64,000 nt of DNA from Alphaproteobacteria bacterium (GCA_030680745.1 JAUXUR010000044.1:42638-106637); one strand, 5' to 3'; shown: positions 8,527 to 18,272, numbered from the stretch's first letter. Translations and numbers: made by a program. The notes: a model not told the origin generated them from the letters alone.

Positions 8527-9037
8527 TTAGAGTGTTTTTAAAGCAGCAGCACCAAGTTTAGCTAATAAATCAAATGCGGCTGGACCATGTTTTTGAACAA
8601 GTCCAAAAACTTTGGGACCATAATCCATTGCGTAACCAACGATTTTGTCCCCATGTTTTGCAACAAGGCTTTTAACAGTTGAAGGACCATATTTATAAAT
8701 TAGATTAATAGCGTCTAGACCATATTTTTTGTTAGATCAAAAACAAAAGGTCCTGCTACTTTAGCCAAACTAACAACCTTAGGTGCTATATCTGGTCCGT
8801 ATTTTTTTGCAATATCAACAACACTTTTTACGGCAGAAATACCAAAAGTTGCAGCTGATGTTGCAGCACTCAAAACCTTGCTTCCAAGTTTTTTTGCTTC
8901 AACATAAGCACTTGTTAATCCACCCGTATGCTAAAAAGTGTAGCATTTTCTCTATCAACAGCTTCTTCTTTAACTGCCCAAGTTTGAGCTGTCATTGAAA
9001 CCAAAGAAATTACACTTATCATTAGTATTTTTTTAAT
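8527..9037 (-). pseudogene. Frameshifted gene for a secreted protein with 12-residue KYGP repeats
   Basis: Read on the minus strand, three frames join into one protein: a signal-peptide-like start (KKILMISVISLVSMTAQTWA), then a break near 8928-8945 where the frame changes, then a long segment, a second frame change near 8722-8735, and an end ...LLAKLGAAALKTL with stop at 8527. The body consists of degenerate repeats of about 12 residues of the form K-Y/H-G-P-x-x-x-x-L-x-x (KKYGPDIAPKVV, YKYGPSTVKSLV, MDYGPKVFGLVQ, KHGPAAFDLLA). The expected start codon is ATT (9035-9037) instead of ATG. The span of 511 bases is not a multiple of three. Two indels and a lost start indicate a recent pseudogene of an exported repeat protein; family not recognised. 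Confidence 0.8.
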
Positions 9038-9410
9038 GTTGCGTTATCCCTTTTTTATTCTCTCTAATTAAAATTATAATTATCAAGAGTTAAAAAATTA
9101 TTAACGCAAGAATGACATTGAATTGAGACGAAAAATGATACGCGATATGAATGAAAAATAAATTTTTGTCCAGTAGAATGGGCAGCAATATAGCACGAAA
9201 AAAATAACTCCCTAAACATGAAGACAAACAAGTAGATAACTAAAAACTTTTACAAATAAAAAAAAATACAGTTAATTTAGCCATGGCGAGGCGCCCTAAT
9301 TAACAAAGGGCGCGACACTATCATTCATAAAATCTCATTTATAAACAACGAGATAAATTTTTTGCTAGATGGATACGCCTATAAATAGGCGCGCCATTTA
9401 AGTATATGTC
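9038..9410. other. Gene-free stretch with two GC hairpins
   Basis: AT-rich, without a credible frame. It holds an inverted repeat GCGCCCT / AGGGCGC near 9290-9312 and a small one GCCTATAAATAGGC near 9377-9390, just downstream of the 952-residue gene. Neither has a following T-run on the strand of that gene, so no terminator is called. Confidence 0.5.
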
Positions 9411-12269
9411 TTAATTTTGATCAATTCCATCAAAATCTAAATCTAAAGTATCAGCTAGAATTGATTTAATTAACTCTTCAGTTATAATAGTCCCATCTCT
9501 ATCACTTTTACCTACAAAAGCTTTTTTCATTATGCTATATATTTCAGGTAACATAATTTTTTCTTTCTCCGTACGAAAAGAATCAAATCCGTTCACTATA
9601 AATTGAGAAACAAGCTCACCAGCTGATGGTGAATTAACATAAGCCGAATCAGCAAAACGCCTTCCTTCTTCAGTATAATTACTCGCAAAGCCCATCTTAT
9701 AATTATGGATTTTGCTGCTATCTAAATTTCGAGCATTTGGTGTAGCATTTTGAATCGTTCTACTAAAATTGGCTAAAAAACGATAATCAAGATCTTCCAT
9801 AAGAAATTCTTCAAGCAACAAACCATAATTTTTTGCAATTAAAACACATGCTTCCTCATCAAAAGACTCCTGCCTCTTAAGGAAAGCTTGTAAATTTTGT
9901 GCATTTTTAATGCGATCCTTATTTTCGCTGTACCAGGTGTCCACATCCTTTAATTTACCTTCCATACACAACGTGTCGCTACCAAGGACTGCAACAAACT
10001 CCCTTAAGATCGTCTTATAAACTCTACTCTCTTGAATGTCCTGCAATGCATCACAAACAGAAGAAACACTAAGAAGAAAAACGCGTGCCCTTTGTTCTAA
10101 CGAAGCATCCGATTGTTCTGGATGACACACCATATTACCTAAGCCCAAAGCATACATAATATCTGAGCTCATACGGTGTGCATAAAACATTTGATAAGAA
10201 ATCGCGATATTGTAACGCCCAAAAAATATAATTTGTTTCAAATATTGAATTGCTTTCTTACTTTCAGGAAAAATATTTGTTTGGCTATTATTTTTTAGCT
10301 CTGAGACAATGAATTGAATTTTTTTTATACATTCATCATCTTTTGCTATATCTTCAGCATTTTCTATATTATACAACCAAGGAGCCCGGCCTGCGTTGTC
10401 ACCTAAAAATTGAGCACACAATTCTGGCATTTTTTCTCGAACAAAAGATCTTTTTCTTTCATTTGTTAATTGCTTTTGATAATCTTTGATAAATTCTATT
10501 GATTTATTCTTATCAAGACTAGGATTGACATGTATTGGTAACTGTGGTCTTTGTACGATGAGCATTTGTCCTGCATGAACCACTCTACCTTCAGGTTCTT
10601 TTGGTACGTATTTAGCTTTATATTCATCTTTCATTAACTCTAATTGATAATGATAACCTTCCCTAAATGAAACACCAAAGAAATCAAATATTTTTTTTAC
10701 TGTTTCTGGTTTTGACTTTTTATTATACGCCTCATAAACAAGATCCCTGATAAGCGGCTTAGATTCAATTTTTTTAACAATATTCTGACCAGGCTGCTTA
10801 AAAAATGCAACTTCAGGCATAATTCCATTAAGAACGTCCAAAAATTCCTTACTTTTATTAGAATGATCAATACTACAAGATTTCAGGTAACGCTTATTAT
10901 CATAAGCTGTGGATAAATATTTCAATCCATCCTCTTCAGCAGGTTTATTAACGTCTTTAAATGCATTAAAACAGATCGCTGCTTCCTGGGGGACATTATA
11001 ATTTTCATCCCTAAATATATCTCGTGGATTAAGTAATGGTGTTAAAAAGTTTATCACAGCATCATAACTAGGTTGATCTACCATCAACTGTAATAGTTCC
11101 CGTTTAATATTTTCTGAGGCACACCCCATAAGTTTGTGCACAAAAAACATAAGGTTATTCATGTCATATAGTTTTTCAAAGTCACACTGCTTCATCATAT
11201 GTAACATAAACTGAACAAACGTTGAAAAATCATGTTCGTTCAAAGAAGAAAACAAAACATTTTTACCTTCAACTATTTCATAACACAAGTCTCTAATTTC
11301 TACGAATTCTTGATTCTTCTCAAAAAATTCACTCAATATTAAATTAAGTTCATTATTATTATCAATGTCTGCTTTTTCAATTTTTTGAATAAAACACAAA
11401 AATTTTAGAAAATAGGCAAAATTATTTACCTTTATAGATTCGATTGGAATTTGGGTTGTTTTAAACTCATCACACATATGTTGCAAAGCTTCGTCAAGCT
11501 TAAATTGACCTTTTTCATCCAAATCTCTAGCATATTCTTTAAATATGTAAAAAAGATAAACCATACATTCATTCGGAAGTTGCCTATTTTTATCTTTATT
11601 TGTTGGTTTTAAAAGCTCAATTAATTTTAAGCGAATGGACGAAGATAACTTTATATAACAAGAAATAAATTCTTTTAACAAAGTCACATTATTCATATTG
11701 AATTCTTTTTTAAAATTTTTGACACCATCATTTACAACATTATGAAATATATTTATAACTGGACGCAGTCTTATTTGTTGATTCTTTTTTTCAGCATATG
11801 TAGAATTTTTAATAATTTTTTGAATCAATGCCATAAAATCAAGAAGATCCTGTTGTGCTCCCTCATCAAAACATTCAGCATTTTCAATTGGTTGCATCAT
11901 GTCTACAGGATCCAAAAGCAAATCTATACATATTTTTCGAAACACCTCATGAAATGAACCATCATTAAGCAAAATTTCATTAAATTTTAATTTCTTAGAA
12001 CGATATGTAGCGTAAATCCCTTCATCATCTGGAAATTCAAAATTGAGACTTTCAAAATTTTTTAATTTCTGTATTTTTTTTGCAGGTTTTTTAATTTTTT
12101 CTTTCTTGAAATCCTTAGCTCTTTTTTTTCCAACCTCTTGATCCTCTTGATCTATTTCATGAGCCTCTTCATTTTGATTACCTTCAATCGCTTGATCGCC
12201 CACAGAAAAAGCAGAATTAAACGTTGATAAAGTAAAAATTACTACAAATCGTGATAAATTTTTGTACAT
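9411..12269 (-). CDS. Very large secreted protein of unknown function (952 aa)
   Basis: Start placed at 12269, where the product begins with a signal peptide (MYKNLSRFVVIFTLSTFNSAFS) behind a GGGGTG ribosome site; the frame could open at 12332, but that hides the signal. After the signal comes an acidic stretch and then a very basic one (KKRAKDFKKEKIKKPAKKIQK, about residues 47-67), which resembles a nucleic-acid- or nucleus-targeting segment. The remaining 880 residues look helical with no known catalytic motif and few repeats. It is monocistronic. In a host-associated bacterium an exported protein of this kind is a candidate effector, but that is inference only. Confidence 0.75.
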   Translation of the reverse strand: MYKNLSRFVVIFTLSTFNSAFSVGDQAIEGNQNEEAHEIDQEDQEVGKKRAKDFKKEKIKKPAKKIQKLKNFESLNFEFPDDEGIYATYRSKKLKFNEILLNDGSFHEVFRKICIDLLLDPVDMMQPIENAECFDEGAQQDLLDFMALIQKIIKNSTYAEKKNQQIRLRPVINIFHNVVNDGVKNFKKEFNMNNVTLLKEFISCYIKLSSSIRLKLIELLKPTNKDKNRQLPNECMVYLFYIFKEYARDLDEKGQFKLDEALQHMCDEFKTTQIPIESIKVNNFAYFLKFLCFIQKIEKADIDNNNELNLILSEFFEKNQEFVEIRDLCYEIVEGKNVLFSSLNEHDFSTFVQFMLHMMKQCDFEKLYDMNNLMFFVHKLMGCASENIKRELLQLMVDQPSYDAVINFLTPLLNPRDIFRDENYNVPQEAAICFNAFKDVNKPAEEDGLKYLSTAYDNKRYLKSCSIDHSNKSKEFLDVLNGIMPEVAFFKQPGQNIVKKIESKPLIRDLVYEAYNKKSKPETVKKIFDFFGVSFREGYHYQLELMKDEYKAKYVPKEPEGRVVHAGQMLIVQRPQLPIHVNPSLDKNKSIEFIKDYQKQLTNERKRSFVREKMPELCAQFLGDNAGRAPWLYNIENAEDIAKDDECIKKIQFIVSELKNNSQTNIFPESKKAIQYLKQIIFFGRYNIAISYQMFYAHRMSSDIMYALGLGNMVCHPEQSDASLEQRARVFLLSVSSVCDALQDIQESRVYKTILREFVAVLGSDTLCMEGKLKDVDTWYSENKDRIKNAQNLQAFLKRQESFDEEACVLIAKNYGLLLEEFLMEDLDYRFLANFSRTIQNATPNARNLDSSKIHNYKMGFASNYTEEGRRFADSAYVNSPSAGELVSQFIVNGFDSFRTEKEKIMLPEIYSIMKKAFVGKSDRDGTIITEELIKSILADTLDLDFDGIDQN

Positions 12270-12470
12270 TTTGTACACCCCATAATTAAACATAAATAAT
12301 CTTTTATATATTTTTTTTGATTTTGTAAACAAATATTTAAAAAAAATTAACTATAAGTAAATATCACAGAATATATTATTATATAAGTCTAATTATATTA
12401 TTTTATATTTTTTTTATTATTATAAATTTAAATTTTTATTAAAGTATTTCAAAAAAAATAAATCGAATAT

Positions 12471-13607
12471 TTATAACAATTCCTCGTAAACTTCAATCGT
12501 TTTAGACGTCATCATTTCTTTCGTATAATGCATTAAAACATGTGTATGCGCTTTTTCCTGAATGCGCCTTATTTCATTTTTATTCAATGAAACAATATGC
12601 TCTAGACATTTCTTAAGGCTTTCAATATCATTTACTTTAGTTAAAAAACCCGTTTCTTGGTCCAAGATAGTTTCAGCTGTCCCTCCAATGTCACTTGCGA
12701 TGGTAAGGCAACCCATTGCCATCGCTTCAACAGCAACACGTCCAAAAGATTCAGGCGCAAGTACTGGAAGTACAACGATCTCACTCAAAAAATAGGCTGC
12801 AGGCATATCGGCGCAATGTCCGACTAATTTTACATTATTTTCCAATTGAAGCTTAACAATATGTTGAAAAATTTCTTGTTTATAATGTTCTTTCCCCTCC
12901 CCCACGAATAAAAGAAGCAAAGTTGGATCATTCAATTTTTCAAATGCTTCTAGCAGCAGAAGATGGCCTTTAGCGCGCGTTAGCCGTGCAGGAAGCATTA
13001 TTATTCGTTTGTCTTCAGGAAGTTGCCAAACATTAATTAATGCTTCTATCTGACTTTTGGGAATAGAATTTCTCTCTAAAAATTGTGCATCAATGCCACG
13101 CGGAATAACACGCACTTTATGTGCATCAACTTTATAATTTTTATGAAGATATTCTACAATAAAACGTGATACAGCAATAATACGATCACCTTTTAACATA
13201 ATTTGGTTATAGAGTTTTTTAAAAAAATTTGTGGCACCATAGGCACCATGGATAGTCGTAACAAAAGGAATATTCAATTTTCGTGCTGGTTTTAATCCTG
13301 ACCATGCAGGCGCTCTGCTACGCGCATGCACAAGCGATACATTATAATTTTTATAAATCTTAGATAACGCACATTGGTTTTTCCAAATTGAAAAAGGGTT
13401 TTTGCTGTGAAGCGGCAATTTCATATGAATTCCCCCTGCTTTTTCAATCTGTTGAACAAGTCTTCCCCCATTTGAAATAACAATCGATCGCCAACCATGC
13501 GCAATGATCGCTTGGTTCATATCGATAACACCTTGTTCGACCCCGCCACTTTGCATATTGGGTACAAGCTGAACAATTGTAGTAAATTTGATTTGTGTAT
13601 CTATCAT
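12471..13607 (-). CDS. GT4-family glycosyltransferase
   Basis: A 378-residue GT-B fold enzyme. The N-terminal half contains NMQSGGVEQGVIDMN, the glycine-rich acceptor loop, and LVHARSRAPAWSG; the C-terminal half contains the donor-binding block LPARLTRAKGHLLLLEAFEKL and the E-x7-E motif PESFGRVAVEAMAMGC near residues 288-303. Such enzymes transfer a sugar from a nucleotide donor to a lipid or polysaccharide acceptor at the inner face of the inner membrane, typically for lipopolysaccharide core or capsule. The acceptor cannot be told. It is divergent from the hydrolase at 13650 with only 42 bases between the starts, so the two promoters must overlap. Confidence 0.9.
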   Translation of the reverse strand: MIDTQIKFTTIVQLVPNMQSGGVEQGVIDMNQAIIAHGWRSIVISNGGRLVQQIEKAGGIHMKLPLHSKNPFSIWKNQCALSKIYKNYNVSLVHARSRAPAWSGLKPARKLNIPFVTTIHGAYGATNFFKKLYNQIMLKGDRIIAVSRFIVEYLHKNYKVDAHKVRVIPRGIDAQFLERNSIPKSQIEALINVWQLPEDKRIIMLPARLTRAKGHLLLLEAFEKLNDPTLLLLFVGEGKEHYKQEIFQHIVKLQLENNVKLVGHCADMPAAYFLSEIVVLPVLAPESFGRVAVEAMAMGCLTIASDIGGTAETILDQETGFLTKVNDIESLKKCLEHIVSLNKNEIRRIQEKAHTHVLMHYTKEMMTSKTIEVYEELL

Positions 13608-13649
13608 GTGCTAGGGTTCTTGGATTAAAACTAAAAAAAGGATAATTAT

Positions 13650-14447
13650 ATGCATCATCTTCATATCACGGACCAAGGAAGAATGTTTAAACCTCATCAA
13701 TTTTTACAACGGCACGATGGCGAACGTATTGCCTACCATGTTTCAAGCGGCAAATCACCAGGTGTGATTTATTTAAATGGATTTATGTCTGACATGCAAG
13801 GCACAAAAGCACTTGCTGTTGAAGAATTCTGCCAAAACAAAGGACAAAACTTCATTCGTTTTGATTATTTTGGCCATGGCGCTTCCACTGGTGATTTTAA
13901 ACAAGGGACCATTAGTCGTTGGGCTGAAGATGCACTTGCAATATTAGACGAATTAACCGTTGGACCTCAAATTCTTGTTGGATCAAGCATGGGTGCTTGG
14001 TTAATGTTTCTTGTAGCACTTAGACGACCTGAAAAAGTCAAGGGCCTTATTGGTGTTGCAGCAGGTGCTGATTTTACTGAAGATTTAATTATGGCCAATA
14101 TGCCTGATCATCTTCAAGAAAGTCTTAATACAATAGGGTATTTTGAAACCACGTTAGGTGGACCAGAACCCTTTATGTATACAATTACGCAGAAACTCAT
14201 TGAAGATGGCAAATTACATCTTTTGCTTCGCAACCCTATTCCATTTGAAGGAAGCGTCCACTTATTACACGGCATGAAGGATAAGGATGTACCTTGGCAA
14301 AATTCCATACGCATCGCAGATCTTCTTAAAACAGATGATGTAACACTTAATTTTGTTAAAAATGCAGGTCACCGTTTTTCAGAACCCACTGAAATAGCAT
14401 TATTATTAACATCCATTGATCAGATGCTTAAAAAAATCAATAAATAA
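13650..14447 (+). CDS. Alpha/beta hydrolase, ABHD10-like
   Basis: A 265-residue cytoplasmic serine hydrolase. The nucleophile elbow GSSMGAW (residues about 112-118), an Asp in HGMKDKDVPW (about 211-220) and the His in NAGHRFSEP (about 237-245) form a full catalytic triad. The oxyanion loop LNGFMSDMQGTKA and the FDYFGHGAS segment match the ABHD10/mycophenolic-acid-glucuronide-esterase-like group, known in eukaryotes as a mitochondrial thioesterase and common in alphaproteobacteria. Natural substrate unknown, probably an ester or thioester. AAGGA precedes the ATG, and a hairpin follows the stop. Confidence 0.85.
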   Translation: MHHLHITDQGRMFKPHQFLQRHDGERIAYHVSSGKSPGVIYLNGFMSDMQGTKALAVEEFCQNKGQNFIRFDYFGHGASTGDFKQGTISRWAEDALAILDELTVGPQILVGSSMGAWLMFLVALRRPEKVKGLIGVAAGADFTEDLIMANMPDHLQESLNTIGYFETTLGGPEPFMYTITQKLIEDGKLHLLLRNPIPFEGSVHLLHGMKDKDVPWQNSIRIADLLKTDDVTLNFVKNAGHRFSEPTEIALLLTSIDQMLKKINK

Positions 14448-14456
14448 CTTTATAAA

Positions 14457-14482
14457 GAGGCGGTGATTACCGCCTTCATTCA
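14457..14482 (+). terminator. Probable terminator after the ABHD10-like gene
   Basis: AGGCGGT / ACCGCCT with a GATT loop, followed by a loose T-rich run (TCATTCATTTT), 10 bases past the stop. Confidence 0.6.
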
Positions 14483-14770
14483 TTTTAATGTAGTCTCTTC
14501 CTGCATGAGGGGTGTTTGACGCTCTATTAACCTAAATGAATAATACTCATCACCAAAAACAAACAATTCATTACGCAATAGTATCAAGACCCTTTTTATC
14601 CACGATTGATAATAATTTTAATGAAGCACCTGAAGGCCTTTTTTCGCCTCTTTGTTCTTTGCTGATTAATCCAGTCATTACATTAAGATAATATAATAGG
14701 CAGGTCCCTTTATAACGTTTTTACATTTATAAAAAGACCCTTCCAATAATAAAATAACTGATCTTAAAAA
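14483..14770. other. Gene-free stretch with a short coding-like remnant
   Basis: No full gene. On the minus strand 14571-14678 encodes a 35-residue frame (MTGLISKEQRGEKRPSGASL...) that has protein-like composition but neither ribosome site nor recognised family; it may be a scrap of a lost gene. Confidence 0.35.
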
Positions 14771-15856
14771 TCACTTACCTTCTAGTCTTTTCAACTCGCT
14801 ATTAATCATTGCCTCGTCTAACCCAGCGGCTTTTGCTTTCTTAAGTGCTTCAATCTGCGCTTTTACATAAACATCCGATATCAAAGGTATATTGCTCATT
14901 ACTTTATGGCCAAGATTTATAATTTTGAATTGGCTATATTTTGGAAAAATTGATTCTGAAGAAAGTTGTTCTATTTTTTTCAATTCAGATGAAGAAAAAA
15001 ATTGACCCAAAGGAGTTTCAAAAACACGATCCCAAATGCTTGTTTTTAAAGTTTTCTTTACGTCATCTGAATCTTTATAGGCCTCAGCAATTTTTATAAA
15101 TTTTTGAAAATCATCACCTATTTTAGTTTGATGTTTGTTAAAGAAATTCATAATACGACGAATATAACTATCAAAAAGATCATTGACACCTATTATTTTA
15201 GGAAAAAGATCATCAATTATTTTTTTATCTTCTGTTATCACTAATTTGCTCGATGCAATAAAAGAAAAAATTTCTTTATCATAATATTCTTTACTTTTTT
15301 CCGTTGCATCTTTGTTATTTTCTTCAAGAGCAATTTGCTCATTAAGAAATCTATTTTTTATTTCAGCAATTTTATCAGCATTCATACCAGATTTTGCTGC
15401 ATGATCTAAAAAAGCATTTCTTAATTCTGATAAAATTTCACTATCAAAAGCACCAGTTTTACCCCAAAGAAATGAATTAAACTTTTCAAATTGCTTAGAA
15501 TATAATTTACGAACAGCCGAATCATCCATAAGCTTAACAATGTCTTGCAATTCTGCTTCAGAAAAATTATCTGTATATTCTTTTTTAATAAAATTTGCTT
15601 TTTTTTGTTCTTTTTCAGCGTTTAGAAGTTTAAAAGATTCATTAAATAAATTTTTATATTTTTCTTTATCATTTCCAAAACGTTCTGCCACTTTATCAAT
15701 TAATTGATCGATGAATGAAACGTCCTGTTTTTCATTATCTCCTTGAGTTTCAATAATTTTTTTAACTAAAACTTCTTTTTGTTGAGCATTATCAGCAAAA
15801 CCATCTGATACAGTAAATATTGCTAAAAAAGATATCGAAATAAAAAGCTTTTTCAT
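14771..15856 (-). CDS. Secreted protein with two DUF2059-like segments
   Basis: A 361-residue, strongly helical protein with a signal peptide (MKKLFISISFLAIFTVSDGFA). Two segments follow the DUF2059 pattern: YTDNFSEAELQDIVKLMDDS (about residues 92-111) and, near residues 270-290, TPLGQFFSSSELKKIEQLSS. A duplicated domain would explain the double length relative to the 201-residue relative at 2209-2814. A GGAG-type ribosome site precedes the ATG. It stands alone, divergent to murJ across a 226-bp gap. Role unknown; DUF2059 proteins are periplasmic or secreted and have no firmly established activity. Confidence 0.75.
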   Translation of the reverse strand: MKKLFISISFLAIFTVSDGFADNAQQKEVLVKKIIETQGDNEKQDVSFIDQLIDKVAERFGNDKEKYKNLFNESFKLLNAEKEQKKANFIKKEYTDNFSEAELQDIVKLMDDSAVRKLYSKQFEKFNSFLWGKTGAFDSEILSELRNAFLDHAAKSGMNADKIAEIKNRFLNEQIALEENNKDATEKSKEYYDKEIFSFIASSKLVITEDKKIIDDLFPKIIGVNDLFDSYIRRIMNFFNKHQTKIGDDFQKFIKIAEAYKDSDDVKKTLKTSIWDRVFETPLGQFFSSSELKKIEQLSSESIFPKYSQFKIINLGHKVMSNIPLISDVYVKAQIEALKKAKAAGLDEAMINSELKRLEGK

Positions 15857-15907
15857 ATAGGTTCTCCTGCCCCAAATTATTTTTTATCACATCAATTTTA
15901 CGAAATA

Positions 15908-15916
15908 GGGGGGGGG
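15908..15916 (+). repeat. Nine-base G homopolymer in an intergenic region
   Basis: A run of nine G in an AT-rich genome, 52 bases upstream of the start of the secreted gene at 15856 and 167 bases before murJ. Such tracts are slippage-prone and can phase-vary promoters. Confidence 0.6.
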
Positions 15917-16082
15917 TATGTCAAATTCTATTCGTAATAAAAAAATACACTTCTAACTTAATAATTTTTTATATTATAAAATTACTTTATACACCACGTC
16001 AAACTTATCACCAGCCAACCTAGACAAAACATCCAAAAAACCTTATGGTAATGGCATCCGCCACTCTAATTTTTAGTGTTTA

Positions 16083-17627
16083 ATGAGTTTTTATAAATCA
16101 ATTGCAAAAGTCGCAAGCCTCACCATGGTCAGCCGCGTCACAGGCTTTATACGCGATATTTTACATACGCTTTTATTAGGCGCTGGTCCCATTTCAGATG
16201 CTTTTATTATTGCTTTTAAGCTTCCCAATTTTTTCAGACGACTTTTTGGTGAGGGTGCCTTTAGTGCCTCCTTCGTACCATTATTTTCAAGCATTTTAAC
16301 AAGTCGTGGGAAAGAAGAAGCACTTCAATTTGCACAACAATCTCTTGCATTATTATTCTGTATCTTATTATTAATTGTTGGTCTTGCCGAAATCTTTATG
16401 CCAGAATTTATGACACTCATCGCCCCTGGCTTTAAAGATAATCCCGTTCATTTTCAGTATGTCGTTGATTTTGCACGTTTAACTTTTCCTTATTTACTCC
16501 TTATTTCGCTCACATCTCTTTACGCTGGTGTCTTGAACAGTTTTGATCATTTCGGGCGAGCTGCCGCCGCCCCTATTCTTCTAAACTTATCCATGATTGT
16601 TGGGCTTTTAATTTATAAAAATAATTCATTAGCAACAGGCTATGCCTTATCAATATCAGTTACTATTGCAGGTTTTTTACAATTATTTTGGCTTTGGGCA
16701 CATGCACATAAAAAAGACTATAAATTAAAATTTTGTTGGCCAAAATTATCACCAGACACAAAAATGCTTTTACGCAAAATGGCGCCTGTTGCTTTAAGCG
16801 GCAGTATTTTCCAAGTTAATCTTATGGTCGACACCATTTTAGCCTCCTTCCTTCCTAAAGGATCAGTTTCCTATCTATATTTCGCTGATCGTTTAAGCGA
16901 ATTACCCTTAGGTGTTATTGGCGTTACCATTGGCACGACGCTTTTACCACTTCTATCAAAACAAATTGAACAAAAAAACTATAAAGAAGCCATTAACAGC
17001 CAAAACAGATCGATCGAAGCTGCCATGATTTTGGCGCTTCCAGCGGCAATTGCCCTTCTAATGATTTCAGAACAAATTATCCATGTCCTTTTTGGTCGCG
17101 GCGCCTTTACACATGAAGCCGTTATTGCAACTTCTAACGCGCTTGAAGTTTATGCAATCGGCATTCCTGCTTTTGTTCTAAGCAAAGTATTTACAACTAG
17201 TTTTTTTGCCCATAAAGACACATCAACACCCCTGAAAATTGGTATTTTCACCGTTCTGTTAAATTTCGTCCTTAATCTAGTTTTAATGCAATACTTACAA
17301 CATGTGGGACTCGCTTTAAGCACATCGATCAGTTCATGGGTACAAGTCATTTTATGCTTTATTATCCTTAAAAAAAGAGGTTGGTATGCAACTGATACAT
17401 TGGTTAAGAAACGCTTCCTTGGCTATTGTTTTTGTGCAAGTCTTATGGGTGGCTTTTTATATTTCCTAAGTCCTTATGTTAGCTCATTGATATCTGGACA
17501 TTTTACCGCTAAAATTTTAGGATTGATGGCACTTGTTATGGGTGGCGCTGCTATTTACTTTATAACAGGTGCATTTTTTGCAGGCTTTAATTATAAAAAA
17601 GCAAAAAAACTCATTAAAGGTTCATAA
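16083..17627 (+). CDS. murJ: Lipid II flippase MurJ (MviN)
   Basis: A 514-residue polytopic inner-membrane protein of the MOP superfamily with about 14 hydrophobic segments. The N-terminal hallmark is present (ASLTMVSRVTGFIRDILHT, then SDAFIIAFKLPNFFRRLFGE at residues 39-58, and EGAFSASFVP). It flips lipid II to the periplasmic face for peptidoglycan synthesis. Length is usual. The stop codon overlaps the start of the next gene in TAATG, so that gene is translationally coupled. No obvious Shine-Dalgarno sequence precedes the ATG. Presence of MurJ with mreB/mreC in this window indicates that a peptidoglycan-based elongation system is kept. Confidence 0.95.
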   Translation: MSFYKSIAKVASLTMVSRVTGFIRDILHTLLLGAGPISDAFIIAFKLPNFFRRLFGEGAFSASFVPLFSSILTSRGKEEALQFAQQSLALLFCILLLIVGLAEIFMPEFMTLIAPGFKDNPVHFQYVVDFARLTFPYLLLISLTSLYAGVLNSFDHFGRAAAAPILLNLSMIVGLLIYKNNSLATGYALSISVTIAGFLQLFWLWAHAHKKDYKLKFCWPKLSPDTKMLLRKMAPVALSGSIFQVNLMVDTILASFLPKGSVSYLYFADRLSELPLGVIGVTIGTTLLPLLSKQIEQKNYKEAINSQNRSIEAAMILALPAAIALLMISEQIIHVLFGRGAFTHEAVIATSNALEVYAIGIPAFVLSKVFTTSFFAHKDTSTPLKIGIFTVLLNFVLNLVLMQYLQHVGLALSTSISSWVQVILCFIILKKRGWYATDTLVKKRFLGYCFCASLMGGFLYFLSPYVSSLISGHFTAKILGLMALVMGGAAIYFITGAFFAGFNYKKAKKLIKGS

Positions 17628-18016
17628 TGAAAAAATTTATTTTCCTATCCTTTTTTATTACATCAACCATTTCTGCTAATGAATTTGTTAATTCAAACAC
17701 TCTTAATTCTATTCAACTTCAATATTCAAAAAGATGCTTTCCTCAATTAAATGGCCCACATATTCTGTCCTGGGAAGAAAAAACAGAAACAAGTATCATT
17801 AAAGGGGAAATGACAATTTCAACTGCGCCACCACAACCTGATGGCTATACAATAAAATTACCCAAAGAACTAGGCAACAAACAATTTAATTTAAAAACAA
17901 CATTATTCGGCGGCGAAGAACTTAATTGTAAAATTGATCCTTCAAAAAACATTAAAATTGATCTTCAAGATACAATGGTTTTTCATCGCATTAAGCGTTG
18001 TTCTTGCATTCAATAG
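17627..18016 (+). CDS. Small secreted protein coupled to murJ
   Basis: A 129-residue protein with a short signal peptide (MKKFIFLSFFITSTISA). It starts on the last base of the murJ stop codon (TAATG), so it depends on murJ translation. The mature part is about 110 residues, predicted mostly beta, with Cys at three places, including a terminal CSC, which suggests a periplasmic location and perhaps disulfides. No family recognised. The position suggests an envelope role, but this is guilt by association only. A MITE-like repeat begins 14 bases after its stop. Confidence 0.7.
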   Translation: MKKFIFLSFFITSTISANEFVNSNTLNSIQLQYSKRCFPQLNGPHILSWEEKTETSIIKGEMTISTAPPQPDGYTIKLPKELGNKQFNLKTTLFGGEELNCKIDPSKNIKIDLQDTMVFHRIKRCSCIQ

Positions 18017-18029
18017 ATTTTTTGAAATA

Positions 18030-18193
18030 TATACCCAAATAATCTGAAACTACCTTTTTTAATCTATGATTTTTGGCCGCTTTTTGAACCAAAAATTTCT
18101 AAGGTAAAACAATTACCTGCCGTAATTTTTGGCATCAAAAACCATCTCAAATCTCATGCCCAAAAATCGACATTTCCAAATCATCTGGGTATA
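18030..18193 (+). mobile_element. MITE-like element, copy 1 (164 bp)
   Basis: The ends are inverted repeats: TATACCCAAATAATCTGAAA at the left, and the right end complementary to it (TTTCCAAATCATCTGGGTATA). A second copy in the opposite orientation lies at 63402-63566, about 80% identical over the full length, including the inner block TGATTTTTGGCCGCTTTTTG. No coding capacity, so a non-autonomous palindromic element. Confidence 0.8.
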
Positions 18194-18228
18194 GTCGAAC
18201 AATAATAAACTTGAACTGATAATTTGAG

Positions 18229-18261
18229 CATGAGTTATAAACGCTCGCTTTATAGCTCATG
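18229..18261 (+). promoter_or_regulatory. Operator palindrome O1 upstream of fic
   Basis: CATGAGTTATAAA, a 7-base spacer, then TTTATAGCTCATG: 13-base arms with one mismatch. The same half-sites with the same spacing recur at 18273-18305, 44 bases further on centre to centre. Confidence 0.8.
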
Positions 18262-18272
18262 ATTTGCTACAA

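Noticed and set aside
8783..8998. Plus-strand 71-codon frame antisense to the KYGP-repeat pseudogene
   Set aside because: The minus strand carries the signal peptide and repeat pattern; the plus-strand product is low-complexity Gln/Leu/His.
3247..12269. Possible homology between the two very large secreted proteins (both have an acidic N-terminal part and an ECFDE motif)
   Set aside because: The shared motif is five residues long and no further collinear similarity is visible.
14571..14678. 35-codon minus-strand frame MTGLISKEQRGEKRPSGASL...
   Set aside because: Protein-like composition but too short, no ribosome site and no recognised family; kept only as a possible remnant.
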